Source: an archaeon
GTDB taxonomy: Archaea > Hydrothermarchaeota > Hydrothermarchaeia > JALTZZ01 > JALUTC01
DNA: 16,586 nucleotides
Direction: 5' to 3'
NCBI GenBank assembly: GCA_027051265.1
Contig: JALTZH010000099.1
Coordinates: forward strand, 1-16,586
Shown one piece after another: positions 1-7,230 of the stretch (position 1 is the stretch's first letter; the number at the start of each line of letters is the position of its first letter). The notes beneath the pieces were generated by a model. That model was not told where the DNA came from and did no database searches. It was given only the letters and a program-made list of their open reading frames with translations. Position numbers and translations under genes: made by a program.

Positions 1-1638
1 TATTGTGATAACGTTAACGAATCCAAATCAAGCAAGAGGAAAAAAATACTGATAATAGGATCTGGTCCGATTAGAATAGGGCAAGGTATAGAGTTTGATT
101 ATTGTTGCGTTCATGCTGTCAAAGCGTTAAAAGAAGAGGGTATTGAAGCTATAATAATAAATAACAATCCAGAAACAGTTTCAACAGATTACGATGTAAG
201 CGATAAATTATATTTTGAACCAATAACTTTTGAAGATGTTATGAACGTAATAGAGCATGAAAAGCCCGATGGGGTAATACTTCAATTTGGAGGTCAAACA
301 CCTATAAATTTAGCTTTAGATTTAGATAAAGCAAATGTTAAGATTTTAGGAACTCAGGCAAAGCATATTGATATAGCAGAAGATAGAGAAAAGTTTGCCA
401 AGCTCTTAAATAGTCTGGGGATAAATTATGTTCCATATGGTATTGCATATAGTAAAGAGGAAGCAAAGGCTATAATCAAAAAAATAGGCTTCCCTGTACT
501 TTTACGACCAAGTTATGTCTTAGGTGGAAGAGGAATGGAGATAATATATGATGAAAAATCTCTAGAAGAATATTTTGAAGAGGCAGTTAAAGTTTCAGAG
601 GACAAACCAGTGATAATAGATAAGTTTTTAGAAGATGCTATTGAAATAGATGTTGATGCAATTTCAGATGGCGAAGATGTATTTATTGCAGGAATTTTAG
701 AGCATATAGAACACGCTGGTGTACATAGTGGAGATTCCTGTATGGTTCTTCCACCACAATCTATTAGTGAGGATGTTATAAAAGTAATAAAGGATTATAC
801 AATACGTCTCGCTAAAGCTTTAAACATAAAAGGGTTGTTTAACATTCAGATGGCAGTTAAGGATAACAAGGTATATGTTCTTGAAGTTAATCCAAGAGCT
901 AGTAGGACCGTACCATTCGTAAGTAAAGCTATAAACATACCATTGGTTAAGATCGCAACAAAAATATTACTCGGTAAAAAACTTAAAGATTTTAATCTAG
1001 GAAGTGATGTTGAAGTAAAAATGGATTACATATGCATAAAAGAATCCGTTTTCTCGTTCATAAAATTACCCGGAATAGATCCGGTATTAGGTCCAGAAAT
1101 GAAAAGTACGGGAGAAGTTATGGGAATAGATTATGATTTTGGTGTTGCTTATTATAAATCACAACTCGCTGCTGATAATAGACTTCCGATAAACGGTAGG
1201 GTCTTTATTTCTGTTAGAGATGAAGATAAAGTAAAGATTTTAGATATTGCAAGAGAATTTATAAATCTCGGGTTTGAAATACTTGCAACAAGAGGAACTG
1301 GTAAATTCCTAATTGAAAATGGAATACCATGTAAGATCGTTAAAAAAGTTTCCGAAGGAAGGCCGAACGTTGTTGATCTTATAATTAATAAAGAAGTAGA
1401 TTTAATAATAAATACACCAACAGGAGGTAAAAAACAATACTCCGATGGATATAAAATAAGAAGAGCTGCTGTAGACTTCAAAATACCATACATAACGACG
1501 ATAACAGCTGCAAAAGCTGCGGTTCTTGCAATAAAAAGTATTAAAAAGAACAACAACATATCCGTTAAATCTCTTGAAGAGTATTATAGTAAGAGATTAA
1601 AAATCTATAGAAAAAAAGAAATAATCAAACAATTTTAA
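1..1638 (+). CDS. carB: Carbamoyl-phosphate synthase large subunit, C-terminal half (5'-partial)
   Basis: CarB makes carbamoyl phosphate from bicarbonate, ATP and glutamine-derived ammonia for pyrimidine and arginine synthesis. The frame is open from base 1, so the gene begins outside the window and the ATG at 241 is internal. Visible residues (about 545) cover the second ATP-grasp half. They open with KILIIGSGPIRIGQGIEFDY and continue with NNNPETVSTDYD, QFGGQTPINLALD, RPSYVLGGRGMEI, HSGDSCMVLPP and EVNPRASRTVPFVSKA. The C-terminal MGS-like allosteric domain follows (from about VFISVRDEDKVKILD to the end, with INTPTGGKK). In the known family each half is about 530-550 residues, so this half looks complete. 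The residues before the GSGPIRIG motif look like the inter-half linker, with no start codon near. This suggests a fused carB, unlike the split carB of some methanogens. The downstream gene seems to have its own promoter. Confidence 0.96.
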   Translation, partial: YCDNVNESKSSKRKKILIIGSGPIRIGQGIEFDYCCVHAVKALKEEGIEAIIINNNPETVSTDYDVSDKLYFEPITFEDVMNVIEHEKPDGVILQFGGQTPINLALDLDKANVKILGTQAKHIDIAEDREKFAKLLNSLGINYVPYGIAYSKEEAKAIIKKIGFPVLLRPSYVLGGRGMEIIYDEKSLEEYFEEAVKVSEDKPVIIDKFLEDAIEIDVDAISDGEDVFIAGILEHIEHAGVHSGDSCMVLPPQSISEDVIKVIKDYTIRLAKALNIKGLFNIQMAVKDNKVYVLEVNPRASRTVPFVSKAINIPLVKIATKILLGKKLKDFNLGSDVEVKMDYICIKESVFSFIKLPGIDPVLGPEMKSTGEVMGIDYDFGVAYYKSQLAADNRLPINGRVFISVRDEDKVKILDIAREFINLGFEILATRGTGKFLIENGIPCKIVKKVSEGRPNVVDLIINKEVDLIINTPTGGKKQYSDGYKIRRAAVDFKIPYITTITAAKAAVLAIKSIKKNNNISVKSLEEYYSKRLKIYRKKEIIKQF

Positions 1639-1647
1639 TATTTTTGG

Positions 1648-1656
1648 TTTAAAATA
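1648..1656 (+). promoter_or_regulatory. TATA-like box for the arginine decarboxylase gene
   Basis: The sequence TTTAAAATA lies with its centre about 28 nt before the ATG at 1680. That is the usual archaeal TATA-to-start distance if the transcript begins at the start codon (leaderless). No Shine-Dalgarno sequence precedes the ATG. This is inferred from spacing only. Confidence 0.45.
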
Positions 1657-1679
1657 CAATTTATTGTTTTTTTATTTAT

Positions 1680-2237
1680 ATGGTGATTCAATTCTTAGTA
1701 CCTAAGAAGTTCTTTCTAACTAGAGGGGTGGGAGAGCATAAAGATAAACTGCAGAGTTTTGAATTAGCTCTTAGAGATGCGGGGATTGCTGAATTTAATC
1801 TGGTTAAAGTTTCTAGTATAATTCCTCCATATTGTGAATTAATAACACGAGAAGAGGGGCTTAAGTTGTTAAAACCAGGACAAATAGTATTCTGTGTACT
1901 TAGTTACAATGCAAGTAACGAAAAGAATAGATTAATCTCAGCAAGTATAGGATGTGCATTACCTAAGGATAGAAGTATGTATGGTTATTTAAGTGAATTT
2001 CATGCATATGGATTAGATGAAAAAGAAACCGGTGAATATGCGGAAGATTTAGCAGCAACGATGCTTGCAACAAGACTTGGAATAAAATTCGATCCTGCAA
2101 AGAATTGGGATGAGAAAAAACAAGCCTATTTGATGAGTGGAAAAATCATATACACAACGAACATCACTCAAACAGCAGTAGTTAGAAAAAACGGTATATG
2201 GACGACTGTTATTGCTGCTGCTGTTTTTATACTATAA
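1680..2237 (+). CDS. pdaD: Pyruvoyl-dependent arginine decarboxylase
   Basis: The enzyme decarboxylates arginine to agmatine, the first step of archaeal polyamine synthesis. The 185-residue proenzyme should cleave itself in the VSSIIPP motif, between Ser45 and Ser46, so that Ser46 becomes the pyruvoyl group of the alpha chain. Other family signatures are LALRDAGI before the cleavage site, [11 protein letters not shown], the [12 protein letters not shown] segment (Glu106 is a candidate catalytic acid), [14 protein letters not shown], and the C-terminal end [15 protein letters not shown]. The length is normal for the Euryarchaeota form. The ATG at 1680 is supported by a TATA-like box about 28 nt upstream. 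The last 11 bases overlap the convergent membrane-protein gene. The family call is very likely. Confidence 0.95.
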   Translation: MVIQFLVPKKFFLTRGVGEHKDKLQSFELALRDAGIAEFNLVKVSSIIPPYCELITREEGLKLLKPGQIVFCVLSYNASNEKNRLISASIGCALPKDRSMYGYLSEFHAYGLDEKETGEYAEDLAATMLATRLGIKFDPAKNWDEKKQAYLMSGKIIYTTNITQTAVVRKNGIWTTVIAAAVFIL

Positions 2238-2694
2238 GAATGATAGGGATTGTTACTATTAATATTGAAATCAAACCACCAGAAGAAAGTATGAAAAAGG
2301 ATTTAAGTCTATCTAAACCTAAAATGTATGAAAGAAAGCTTCCAGTATATATTCCAGAAACTGGTAATGGAATTGCAACAAAAATTATCAATCCTAAAAT
2401 ACCATATTTCTCATACCTTTTAAATCTTCTTCGAATATTGTTTAAATACTTATGATAGAGTTTGTTTATAATTTTAACTCTTTTTGAAATTCTAACTATT
2501 ATTACATCTAAAACTCCTATAAACATTGATAGGATTAAAGAAAGCATCACTACACTAAATCCTCCTAAAATAATTGACAACTTAACATCCATACCTTTAT
2601 ATATTCCGTACAGTACAGCATATCTAGCTTCAACTCCAGGTAAGAAAGAAAGTAAAATGATCTCGAAATATATATTGTCTTTGAACGAAATCAA
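2227..2694 (-). CDS. COG2426-type small integral membrane protein (putative small multidrug exporter family)
   Basis: This is a 155-residue hydrophobic protein of the archaeal and bacterial family annotated as putative small multidrug export protein (Sm_multidrug_ex, COG2426). Its transport role is not firmly established. Seen in the sequence: an N-terminal [16 protein letters not shown] motif, a long hydrophobic stretch (about residues 36-68), a basic loop [14 protein letters not shown], a second signature [20 protein letters not shown], and a hydrophobic C-terminus. The two P-containing segments look like an inverted-repeat pair. The start is TTG at 2694. No in-frame ATG lies close upstream, and a GAGGG purine run precedes the TTG by a few bases. 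The gene converges on pdaD with an 11-base overlap and diverges from the gfcR-like gene 38 bases away. Confidence 0.8.
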   Translation of the reverse strand: MISFKDNIYFEIILLSFLPGVEARYAVLYGIYKGMDVKLSIILGGFSVVMLSLILSMFIGVLDVIIVRISKRVKIINKLYHKYLNNIRRRFKRYEKYGILGLIIFVAIPLPVSGIYTGSFLSYILGLDRLKSFFILSSGGLISILIVTIPIILIV

Positions 2695-2705
2695 AGCCCA
2701 TCCCT

Positions 2706-2715
2706 CTTAAATTTA
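2706..2715 (+). promoter_or_regulatory. TATA-like box for the GfcR-like gene
   Basis: CTTAAATTTA is centred about 23 nt before the ATG at 2733, in the short divergent region between the two starts. The position would give a leaderless transcript. Motif and spacing are the only evidence. Confidence 0.35.
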
Positions 2716-2732
2716 ATCCTTTTATTATTATT

Positions 2733-3338
2733 ATGAGATTAGAGGATTTGATAAAAAAAGCAAAAGAATTGAAGAGAATGGGTTACACTATAGGACAAAT
2801 TGCTGATGCGTTAAATATCTCAAAAAACACGGCTCTATGGTTAGTTACGCATGAAGAATTGAAGGAAAAAATAAGAGCTGAAGATATTTTCATAGATATT
2901 TCAGAGATTTCACGGGATCCTTATTGTATTTATAAAATCTCATCGGTAATGTCTCACTTGATTAAGAAGAATGTTAAAGATAGTGAAAAGATTGATGTTA
3001 TTGCTGGAATTTCCAATGCTGGAATACCTTTCGCTTTATGTATTGCTAAGATTTTAAATGCCGAAATCGGTATAATAATTCCAAGAAAACATATGTGGGA
3101 ACCACCAGAAACTGGTAGAAATACATTCTTACTTGATGGTTTTGCATGTGTTAAAAATAAAAATGTTGTAATAGTAGATGATGTAATTACTTCAGGTACA
3201 ACTATGAGAGAAGCTATAAGCCTTATAAAAAATTTAAAAGGTCGTCCAATTCTAGCATGTGTAATCGTTGATAAAAAAGGTTTAAAATCGATAGATAATG
3301 TTAAAGTAGTATCTTTAATAAAGTTAACAATAATTTAA
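2733..3338 (+). CDS. GfcR-like transcription regulator: N-terminal HTH plus orotate phosphoribosyltransferase-like domain
   Basis: This 201-residue protein joins a short helix-turn-helix (about residues 10-40, IGQIADALNISKNTALWLVT) to a type I phosphoribosyltransferase domain. The PRPP-binding motif VVIVDDVITSGTT is at 145-157, and NAGIPFAL and PRKHMWEPPETGR are also visible. This architecture is that of archaeal PyrE-like proteins. In haloarchaea it is known as GfcR, a regulator of sugar catabolism genes. Because of the HTH, it is more likely a PRPP- or nucleotide-sensing regulator than the housekeeping orotate phosphoribosyltransferase, though catalytic activity cannot be excluded. It lies one gene from carB, so a link to pyrimidine supply is possible but is only inference. 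It probably starts leaderless from the box at 2706. Confidence 0.88.
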   Translation: MRLEDLIKKAKELKRMGYTIGQIADALNISKNTALWLVTHEELKEKIRAEDIFIDISEISRDPYCIYKISSVMSHLIKKNVKDSEKIDVIAGISNAGIPFALCIAKILNAEIGIIIPRKHMWEPPETGRNTFLLDGFACVKNKNVVIVDDVITSGTTMREAISLIKNLKGRPILACVIVDKKGLKSIDNVKVVSLIKLTII

Positions 3339-3358
3339 TAAATAGTATAACAGTATAT

Positions 3359-3431
3359 GCCGCCGTAGCTCAGTAGGTAGAGCGTCCGGCTGTTAACCGG
3401 ATGGTCGGCGGTTCGAATCCGCCCGGCGGCG
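3359..3431 (+). tRNA. tRNA-Asn (anticodon GUU)
   Basis: A full cloverleaf can be drawn: acceptor GCCGCCG/CGGCGGC with discriminator G at 3431, D-arm GCTC/GAGC, anticodon stem TCCGG/CCGGA with loop CTGTTAA (anticodon GTT), variable loop TGGTC, and T-arm GGCGG/CCGCC with loop TTCGAAT. There is no intron and no encoded CCA; AATAAT follows directly. Stems are almost wholly G:C although the surrounding DNA is AT-rich, as is usual in thermophiles. A TTTAATAAAG tract at about 3314-3323, within the end of the preceding gene, could be its TATA box. Confidence 0.97.
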
Positions 3432-3468
3432 AATAATCTTTAATCAAGTTAATATTTTACTATCCTCT

Positions 3469-4485
3469 ATGCAATTTTTACCAAGAATTGTTGCAATTGA
3501 AGTTACCAACAGATGTAATTTAAACTGTATACATTGTAGACTTGGCTATAAAGAGCAACAAGAACTTGATTTCTCTACTGTTAAAAGAATATTGGATGAA
3601 ATTAAAGAATTAAACGATAAAGTTATAATAATTTTAACTGGTGGAGAACCATTGCTTAATAAAGATATATATAAAATGATAGAATATTCAAGTTCCTTAG
3701 GTTTTATTACAACATTAGCAACCAATGGAACATTAATAGATTTAGATACGGCAAGAAAGTTAAAAAATTCTGGACTTAAACGTATAAGTATAAGTATTGA
3801 TTCTCTAAAAAAACATGACTGGATAAGAAATATGAACGGCGCTTTAAATCAGATTCTAAAAGGTATTGAGAATATAAAAAACGTTGGCTTAGAGTTCCAG
3901 ATAAATACAACCGTTTCTAAATTGAACTATAAAGAATTGGATGATATATACGATTTCTCAATAAAAATAGGTGCTAAAGAATTGCATTTATTCTTTCTCG
4001 TGCCAACAGGTCGTGGAAAAGAAATATATTACGAAAGCTTAGATGCAAAGGAGTATGAAGAAGTTATAAATTGGATTTATGAGAAATTAAAAACCGGAAA
4101 TTTGTTTATAAAACCAACATGTGTCCCTCATTTCTATAGAGTTTTATATTCAAGAGAACCAATAAAAGCAAAATCTCGATTCGTAAGGTTTACGAGGGGC
4201 TGTCTTGCAGGTTTATCTTATTGTTTGGTAACGGTAAATTTAGACGTTCAACCGTGTGGTTACTTTCCAATTTCTGCAGGAAATTTGAAGCGTAATAGTT
4301 TTAAAGAAATATGGTTTAATTCCGAAGTATTCAGGACATTAAGGGATTTTAACAACTTAAAAGGAAAATGTGGCATCTGCGAATTCAAGATGGTATGCGG
4401 AGGATGTAGAGCAAGAGCTTTAGCATTAAGGAATGATTATTTAGAAGAGGAACCATTTTGTATATATAAACCATCAAAAGCGTAG
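3469..4485 (+). CDS. Radical SAM/SPASM protein of the AhbC/AhbD/NirJ type
   Basis: The 338-residue protein carries the radical SAM cluster motif C16xxxC20xxC23 (CNLNCIHC), the GGEP motif at 58-61 and TNGTL. The C-terminal SPASM/twitch part has TRGCLAG (C244), C252, QPCGY (C263), GKCGICEF (C301, C304), VCGGCRARA (C310, C313) and EEPFC (C331). The arrangement RGCLAG, QPCGY, AGN, then CGxC, VCGGCRARA is characteristic of the heme-branch enzymes: AhbC (12,18-didecarboxysiroheme deacetylase), AhbD (Fe-coproporphyrin III to heme b) and NirJ. Which reaction it performs cannot be read from sequence alone. No siroheme or heme genes are nearby, so it may act on another substrate. Start: ATG at 3469, with TCTTTAATC about 28 nt upstream as a weak TATA candidate. 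The end overlaps the convergent diphosphatase gene by 12 bases. Confidence 0.85.
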   Translation: MQFLPRIVAIEVTNRCNLNCIHCRLGYKEQQELDFSTVKRILDEIKELNDKVIIILTGGEPLLNKDIYKMIEYSSSLGFITTLATNGTLIDLDTARKLKNSGLKRISISIDSLKKHDWIRNMNGALNQILKGIENIKNVGLEFQINTTVSKLNYKELDDIYDFSIKIGAKELHLFFLVPTGRGKEIYYESLDAKEYEEVINWIYEKLKTGNLFIKPTCVPHFYRVLYSREPIKAKSRFVRFTRGCLAGLSYCLVTVNLDVQPCGYFPISAGNLKRNSFKEIWFNSEVFRTLRDFNNLKGKCGICEFKMVCGGCRARALALRNDYLEEEPFCIYKPSKA

Positions 4486-5025
4486 CTTTCTTAAGAACAT
4501 CGCCATTTTTTCCAGAGCCAATTTTCTGTGGCTTATTTTCTTTTTCAGTTCATAATCTTCAGCAAAAGTTTTGTTATAACCTCTAGGTATAAAGATTGGA
4601 TCGTATCCAAATCCTTTGTCTCCTCTAATTTCGTTGGAAATATAACCTTCAACTTTTCCTTTAAAAATATGAATCTTGTTATCAATTTTCAAACCAATTA
4701 CTGATATGAAATAAGCTTCTCGAGATTTTATACCGTTCATGAGTTTCAATATTCCTTCTAAACCTATTGTGTTATATACGTATTTTGAATATACACCGGG
4801 AAACCCTCTTAATGCTTTAATGAACAATCCGGAATCTTCTATGAAAAAATTGTTAACATCGGATATGTTTTCAATGGCATATTTAACAACATCATCCAAA
4901 TTTTCTGCTTGTATTTCAGGATAACGTTTCGTTTTTTGTTCGATATGAATTCCATGCTTCGTAAGAAATTCTTTTGCTTCAAGAAATTTATATCTATTCG
5001 TTGTTATAAAATATAATTTAATCAT
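4474..5025 (-). CDS. XTP/dITP diphosphatase (Ham1/RdgB family)
   Basis: This enzyme removes non-canonical purine nucleotides by hydrolysing XTP, ITP and dITP to the monophosphates and pyrophosphate, so they are not built into DNA or RNA. The 183-residue length is typical. Signatures are TTNRYKFLEAKEFL near the N-terminus (phosphate-binding, the family's S/TxNxxK), FIEDSGLFIKALRGFPGVYS with Asp64, GDKGFGYDPIFIP near 135-147, and ISHRKLAL near 164-171. It is last in a minus-strand operon, only 4 bases after the small CxxC protein. Its 3' end overlaps the convergent radical SAM gene. Confidence 0.94.
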   Translation of the reverse strand: MIKLYFITTNRYKFLEAKEFLTKHGIHIEQKTKRYPEIQAENLDDVVKYAIENISDVNNFFIEDSGLFIKALRGFPGVYSKYVYNTIGLEGILKLMNGIKSREAYFISVIGLKIDNKIHIFKGKVEGYISNEIRGDKGFGYDPIFIPRGYNKTFAEDYELKKKISHRKLALEKMAMFLRKLRF

Positions 5026-5029
5026 AATA

Positions 5030-5170
5030 TTAAATGTGCTTTAGCTTTGTATAGCAATCGATACATAAACCATGATATGAGTAACAGTTTTTACATATTG
5101 TTCTTTTACATCTTCTACATTTATATGATGCGAGAACTCTTTTGCAACGTTTACAAATTATACGTTTCAT
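5030..5170 (-). CDS. Small protein with four CxxC pairs (probable two-site zinc-binding protein)
   Basis: A 46-residue frame, read by hand, begins MKRIICKRCKRVLASY and ends YTKLKHI. Eight cysteines form four CxxC pairs: 6/9, 18/21, 26/29 and 36/39. The rest is rich in Lys and Arg with few acidic residues. The spacing would suit two cross-braced or tandem zinc sites, as in RING/B-box-like or ribosomal zinc-ribbon proteins. I do not recognise a named family. Reality is supported by context: its ATG directly abuts the TAA of the reductase gene, its stop is 4 bases before the next start, and the frame contains no interruption. Nucleic-acid or protein binding is a guess from composition. A coding assignment is likely, a function unknown. 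Confidence 0.8.
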   Translation of the reverse strand: MKRIICKRCKRVLASYKCRRCKRTICKNCYSYHGLCIDCYTKLKHI

Positions 5171-6382
5171 TTATGTTTTAAGAAGAGATGCCGCAAATTT
5201 TAATAATTTTGGTGCTTTTTGTGTAATCAATTTTAAAAAAGTTTCAATCTTTCTTCCATGAACGATATCCAGAATTAGTTTTGGATCATCTATGAAGATA
5301 TCAGCTAGAGTATTGAGTTGCTCATCGTTCAAACGTTCGAGAAATCTTCTAAACCTATATGCTTTAAGTAGTTCTTTTCCTCTTGTTTCATACCATTTTT
5401 CTTCGAATTTTTTTAAAAATTTTTCGGAATAATCTTTTGAAACAATAGCTTCTTTTATAACTTCCGATGCTATAGTTGCCGCTTCTAAACTTATACCTAT
5501 TCCACCACCATGTAAAGGATGAGCCATCCTTGCAGAATCTCCTACTATTACCAAACCGTTTGATATAAGTTTATCTACAGGTTTTGTAACTGGAACTACA
5601 CCAGCGTTTATTTCAATTGGTGATGAATTTTTAAATTTCTCCCAATTTTCCTTTATAAAGAGGTCAAGATAATATTTAGCAGATTTCTTTGCATTTCGAA
5701 CACCTAAACCTACGTTGGCAACATCTTCTCCTTTTGGAAATATCCATACATAACCACCTGGTGCATATCTACTCGAAAAATATATCTCTATGTAATTTGG
5801 ATTGTATAGAGCTACGTTTGCCATCTCATACTGAAATCCTGATGCAAATTCATATGGATTCATCGCCGTATTAATACCAGCGATTCTTGGAATCCTTGAA
5901 TCAACACCATCAGCAGCGACTACAATTTTTGAACGAATTTTTATCGTTTCATTAAAATATTTTGCAACCACACCTTTTACATAACCGTTTTCCTTTATTA
6001 AATCGATGACGTTTGTTTTCAGCATTATTTTTGCACCACGTCTTACAGCTTCTTCGGCCAATCTTTTTTCAAACTGTTGTCTTTCTATTATGTATCCTAT
6101 TCTTCCAATTTTTTCAGTATCTATTTCGATATATTTTTTGTTTGGAGAATAAACAACAACTCCGGTGATCTTCTGCTTAACCCAATCCTTTGATATTTTT
6201 ATATCCAGGAATTTAAACCATCTTTCACTTAAACCTTCACCACATCTCTTTGGAGATCCTATTTGTTGTTTCCTATCGACTATTAACGTTTTTATACCAT
6301 TTTTTGCAAGTTCTACTCCACATTTCAATCCTGCTGGACCTGCACCAACTATTACGACATCGAACTCTTCTTCAAACTTCAT
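5171..6382 (-). CDS. Digeranylgeranylglycerophospholipid reductase (geranylgeranyl reductase family)
   Basis: This FAD enzyme saturates the isoprenoid chains of archaeal membrane lipids. Seen in the 403-residue protein: the N-terminal dinucleotide motif DVVIVGAGPAGLKCGVELAK (G13, G15, G18), KRCGEG at about 45-50 with the conserved Cys47, VVAADGVDSRIPR, the substrate-domain motif GGYVWIFPKGEDVANVGLG, and the second FAD motif LVIVGDSARMAHPLHGGGI. The length and motif order match the archaeal GGR family. The start ATG overlaps the ferredoxin stop as ATGA, so the two are translationally coupled. Ferredoxin is a plausible electron donor, as in other archaea with this pairing. The next gene's ATG abuts the stop. 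Confidence 0.94.
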   Translation of the reverse strand: MKFEEEFDVVIVGAGPAGLKCGVELAKNGIKTLIVDRKQQIGSPKRCGEGLSERWFKFLDIKISKDWVKQKITGVVVYSPNKKYIEIDTEKIGRIGYIIERQQFEKRLAEEAVRRGAKIMLKTNVIDLIKENGYVKGVVAKYFNETIKIRSKIVVAADGVDSRIPRIAGINTAMNPYEFASGFQYEMANVALYNPNYIEIYFSSRYAPGGYVWIFPKGEDVANVGLGVRNAKKSAKYYLDLFIKENWEKFKNSSPIEINAGVVPVTKPVDKLISNGLVIVGDSARMAHPLHGGGIGISLEAATIASEVIKEAIVSKDYSEKFLKKFEEKWYETRGKELLKAYRFRRFLERLNDEQLNTLADIFIDDPKLILDIVHGRKIETFLKLITQKAPKLLKFAASLLKT

Positions 6383-6555
6383 GTTTTAACCTCCAAGGCA
6401 TTTACAGGGCAAACTTTTACACAGTTTCCACATTTAACGCATAGATTTTCTTCAAAATAGAGCCACGTATCTTTTAATTCGAGAGCATTTTTAGGACAAA
6501 CAGCTGAGCAACCACCGCAATAACAGCAAAGGTCGCGATTTATTTTAATTGTCAT
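6379..6555 (-). CDS. Small 2[4Fe-4S] ferredoxin
   Basis: The 58-residue protein has two cluster motifs, CCYCGGCSAVCP and CVKCGNCVKVCP, each CxxCxxCxxxCP, in a tandem ferredoxin fold. It is cytoplasmic and probably donates electrons to the reductase encoded immediately downstream, whose start codon overlaps its stop by 4 bases. I chose ATG at 6555. An upstream in-frame TTG at 6570 would add five residues but would lie only 6 bases from the divergent GINS ATG. The divergent starts are so close that the promoters must overlap or lie inside the opposite genes. Confidence 0.92.
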   Translation of the reverse strand: MTIKINRDLCCYCGGCSAVCPKNALELKDTWLYFEENLCVKCGNCVKVCPVNALEVKT

Positions 6556-6576
6556 ATTTATAAGTTTCAAAGTTTC

Positions 6577-7230
6577 ATGAGAAAAAAATTAATAAAAAAT
6601 ATGGAAGATTTATCTGAAATAGCAAATCTACATATCAAAGAAAAAAAGCTTCCCTATTTGCAACCAGTAGAAAAAGATTTTTATAAAAGACTTGTTAATC
6701 GTTACAAAAAGTTACGTGAAATGTTTAACCGTTCCTTAAAGGATGGTAATCTCGATAATATATTTAGAATTAAAACTGAAATGGATAATTTTTATAATAT
6801 AATTTTAGATATATATAAGATAAGATTAGAAAAGATTATAAAAAAAGCCATAAAAATTGTTGAGGATGAAGATTCAATTCCTGAAGGTTTAGCTGAGGAG
6901 GAAGAGATCCTAATAAAGGAACTGGTTGAATTGTTAAGGAAGAATAAGGAGATGATATTTAGTGTTGAAGAAAGTGTTGAAAAATTCGAAGATAAGGAAA
7001 CGATTGCTGAAACTTCTAAAAGAGAGGAATTAGGTGAAGAAATTAAAGAGGAAAAACGTGAAGAGGAAAAAGAAGTAGAATATATTGTAGTAAGAACATT
7101 AAATGATCTTCCAGAAATTGTAGGAATAGATGGAATGACATATGGGCCGTTTAAGAAAAACGATATAGCTCTTCTTCCAAAAGAAAATGCCAACGCACTT
7201 AAGAATAAAAAACTTGTTGAAATTGTTTAA
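6577..7230 (+). CDS. DNA replication factor GINS, archaeal Gins51 (Gins15) type
   Basis: GINS binds MCM and the Cdc45/RecJ-like factor in the archaeal replicative helicase complex. The 217-residue protein has an N-terminal helical A-domain with the family motif LPYLQPVEKDFYKRL, then long helices. An acidic-basic linker rich in Glu/Lys (about residues 140-168) follows, and then a compact C-terminal B-domain VVRTLNDLPEIVGIDGMTYGPFKKNDIALLP plus LVEIV. A-then-B order marks the Gins51/Sld5-like class rather than Gins23. Two starts are possible: ATG 6577, or ATG 6601 (MEDLSEIANL), which fits better with a TATA-like ATATTTATAA at 6554-6563. Its 3' end overlaps the next gene by up to 44 bases. Confidence 0.9.
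   Translation: MRKKLIKNMEDLSEIANLHIKEKKLPYLQPVEKDFYKRLVNRYKKLREMFNRSLKDGNLDNIFRIKTEMDNFYNIILDIYKIRLEKIIKKAIKIVEDEDSIPEGLAEEEEILIKELVELLRKNKEMIFSVEESVEKFEDKETIAETSKREELGEEIKEEKREEEKEVEYIVVRTLNDLPEIVGIDGMTYGPFKKNDIALLPKENANALKNKKLVEIV

Noticed and set aside
241-243. ATG at 241 as the start of carB
   Set aside because: Codons 1-80 upstream are open and encode the conserved GSGPIRIGQGIEFDY and NNNPETVSTDYD motifs, so this Met is internal.
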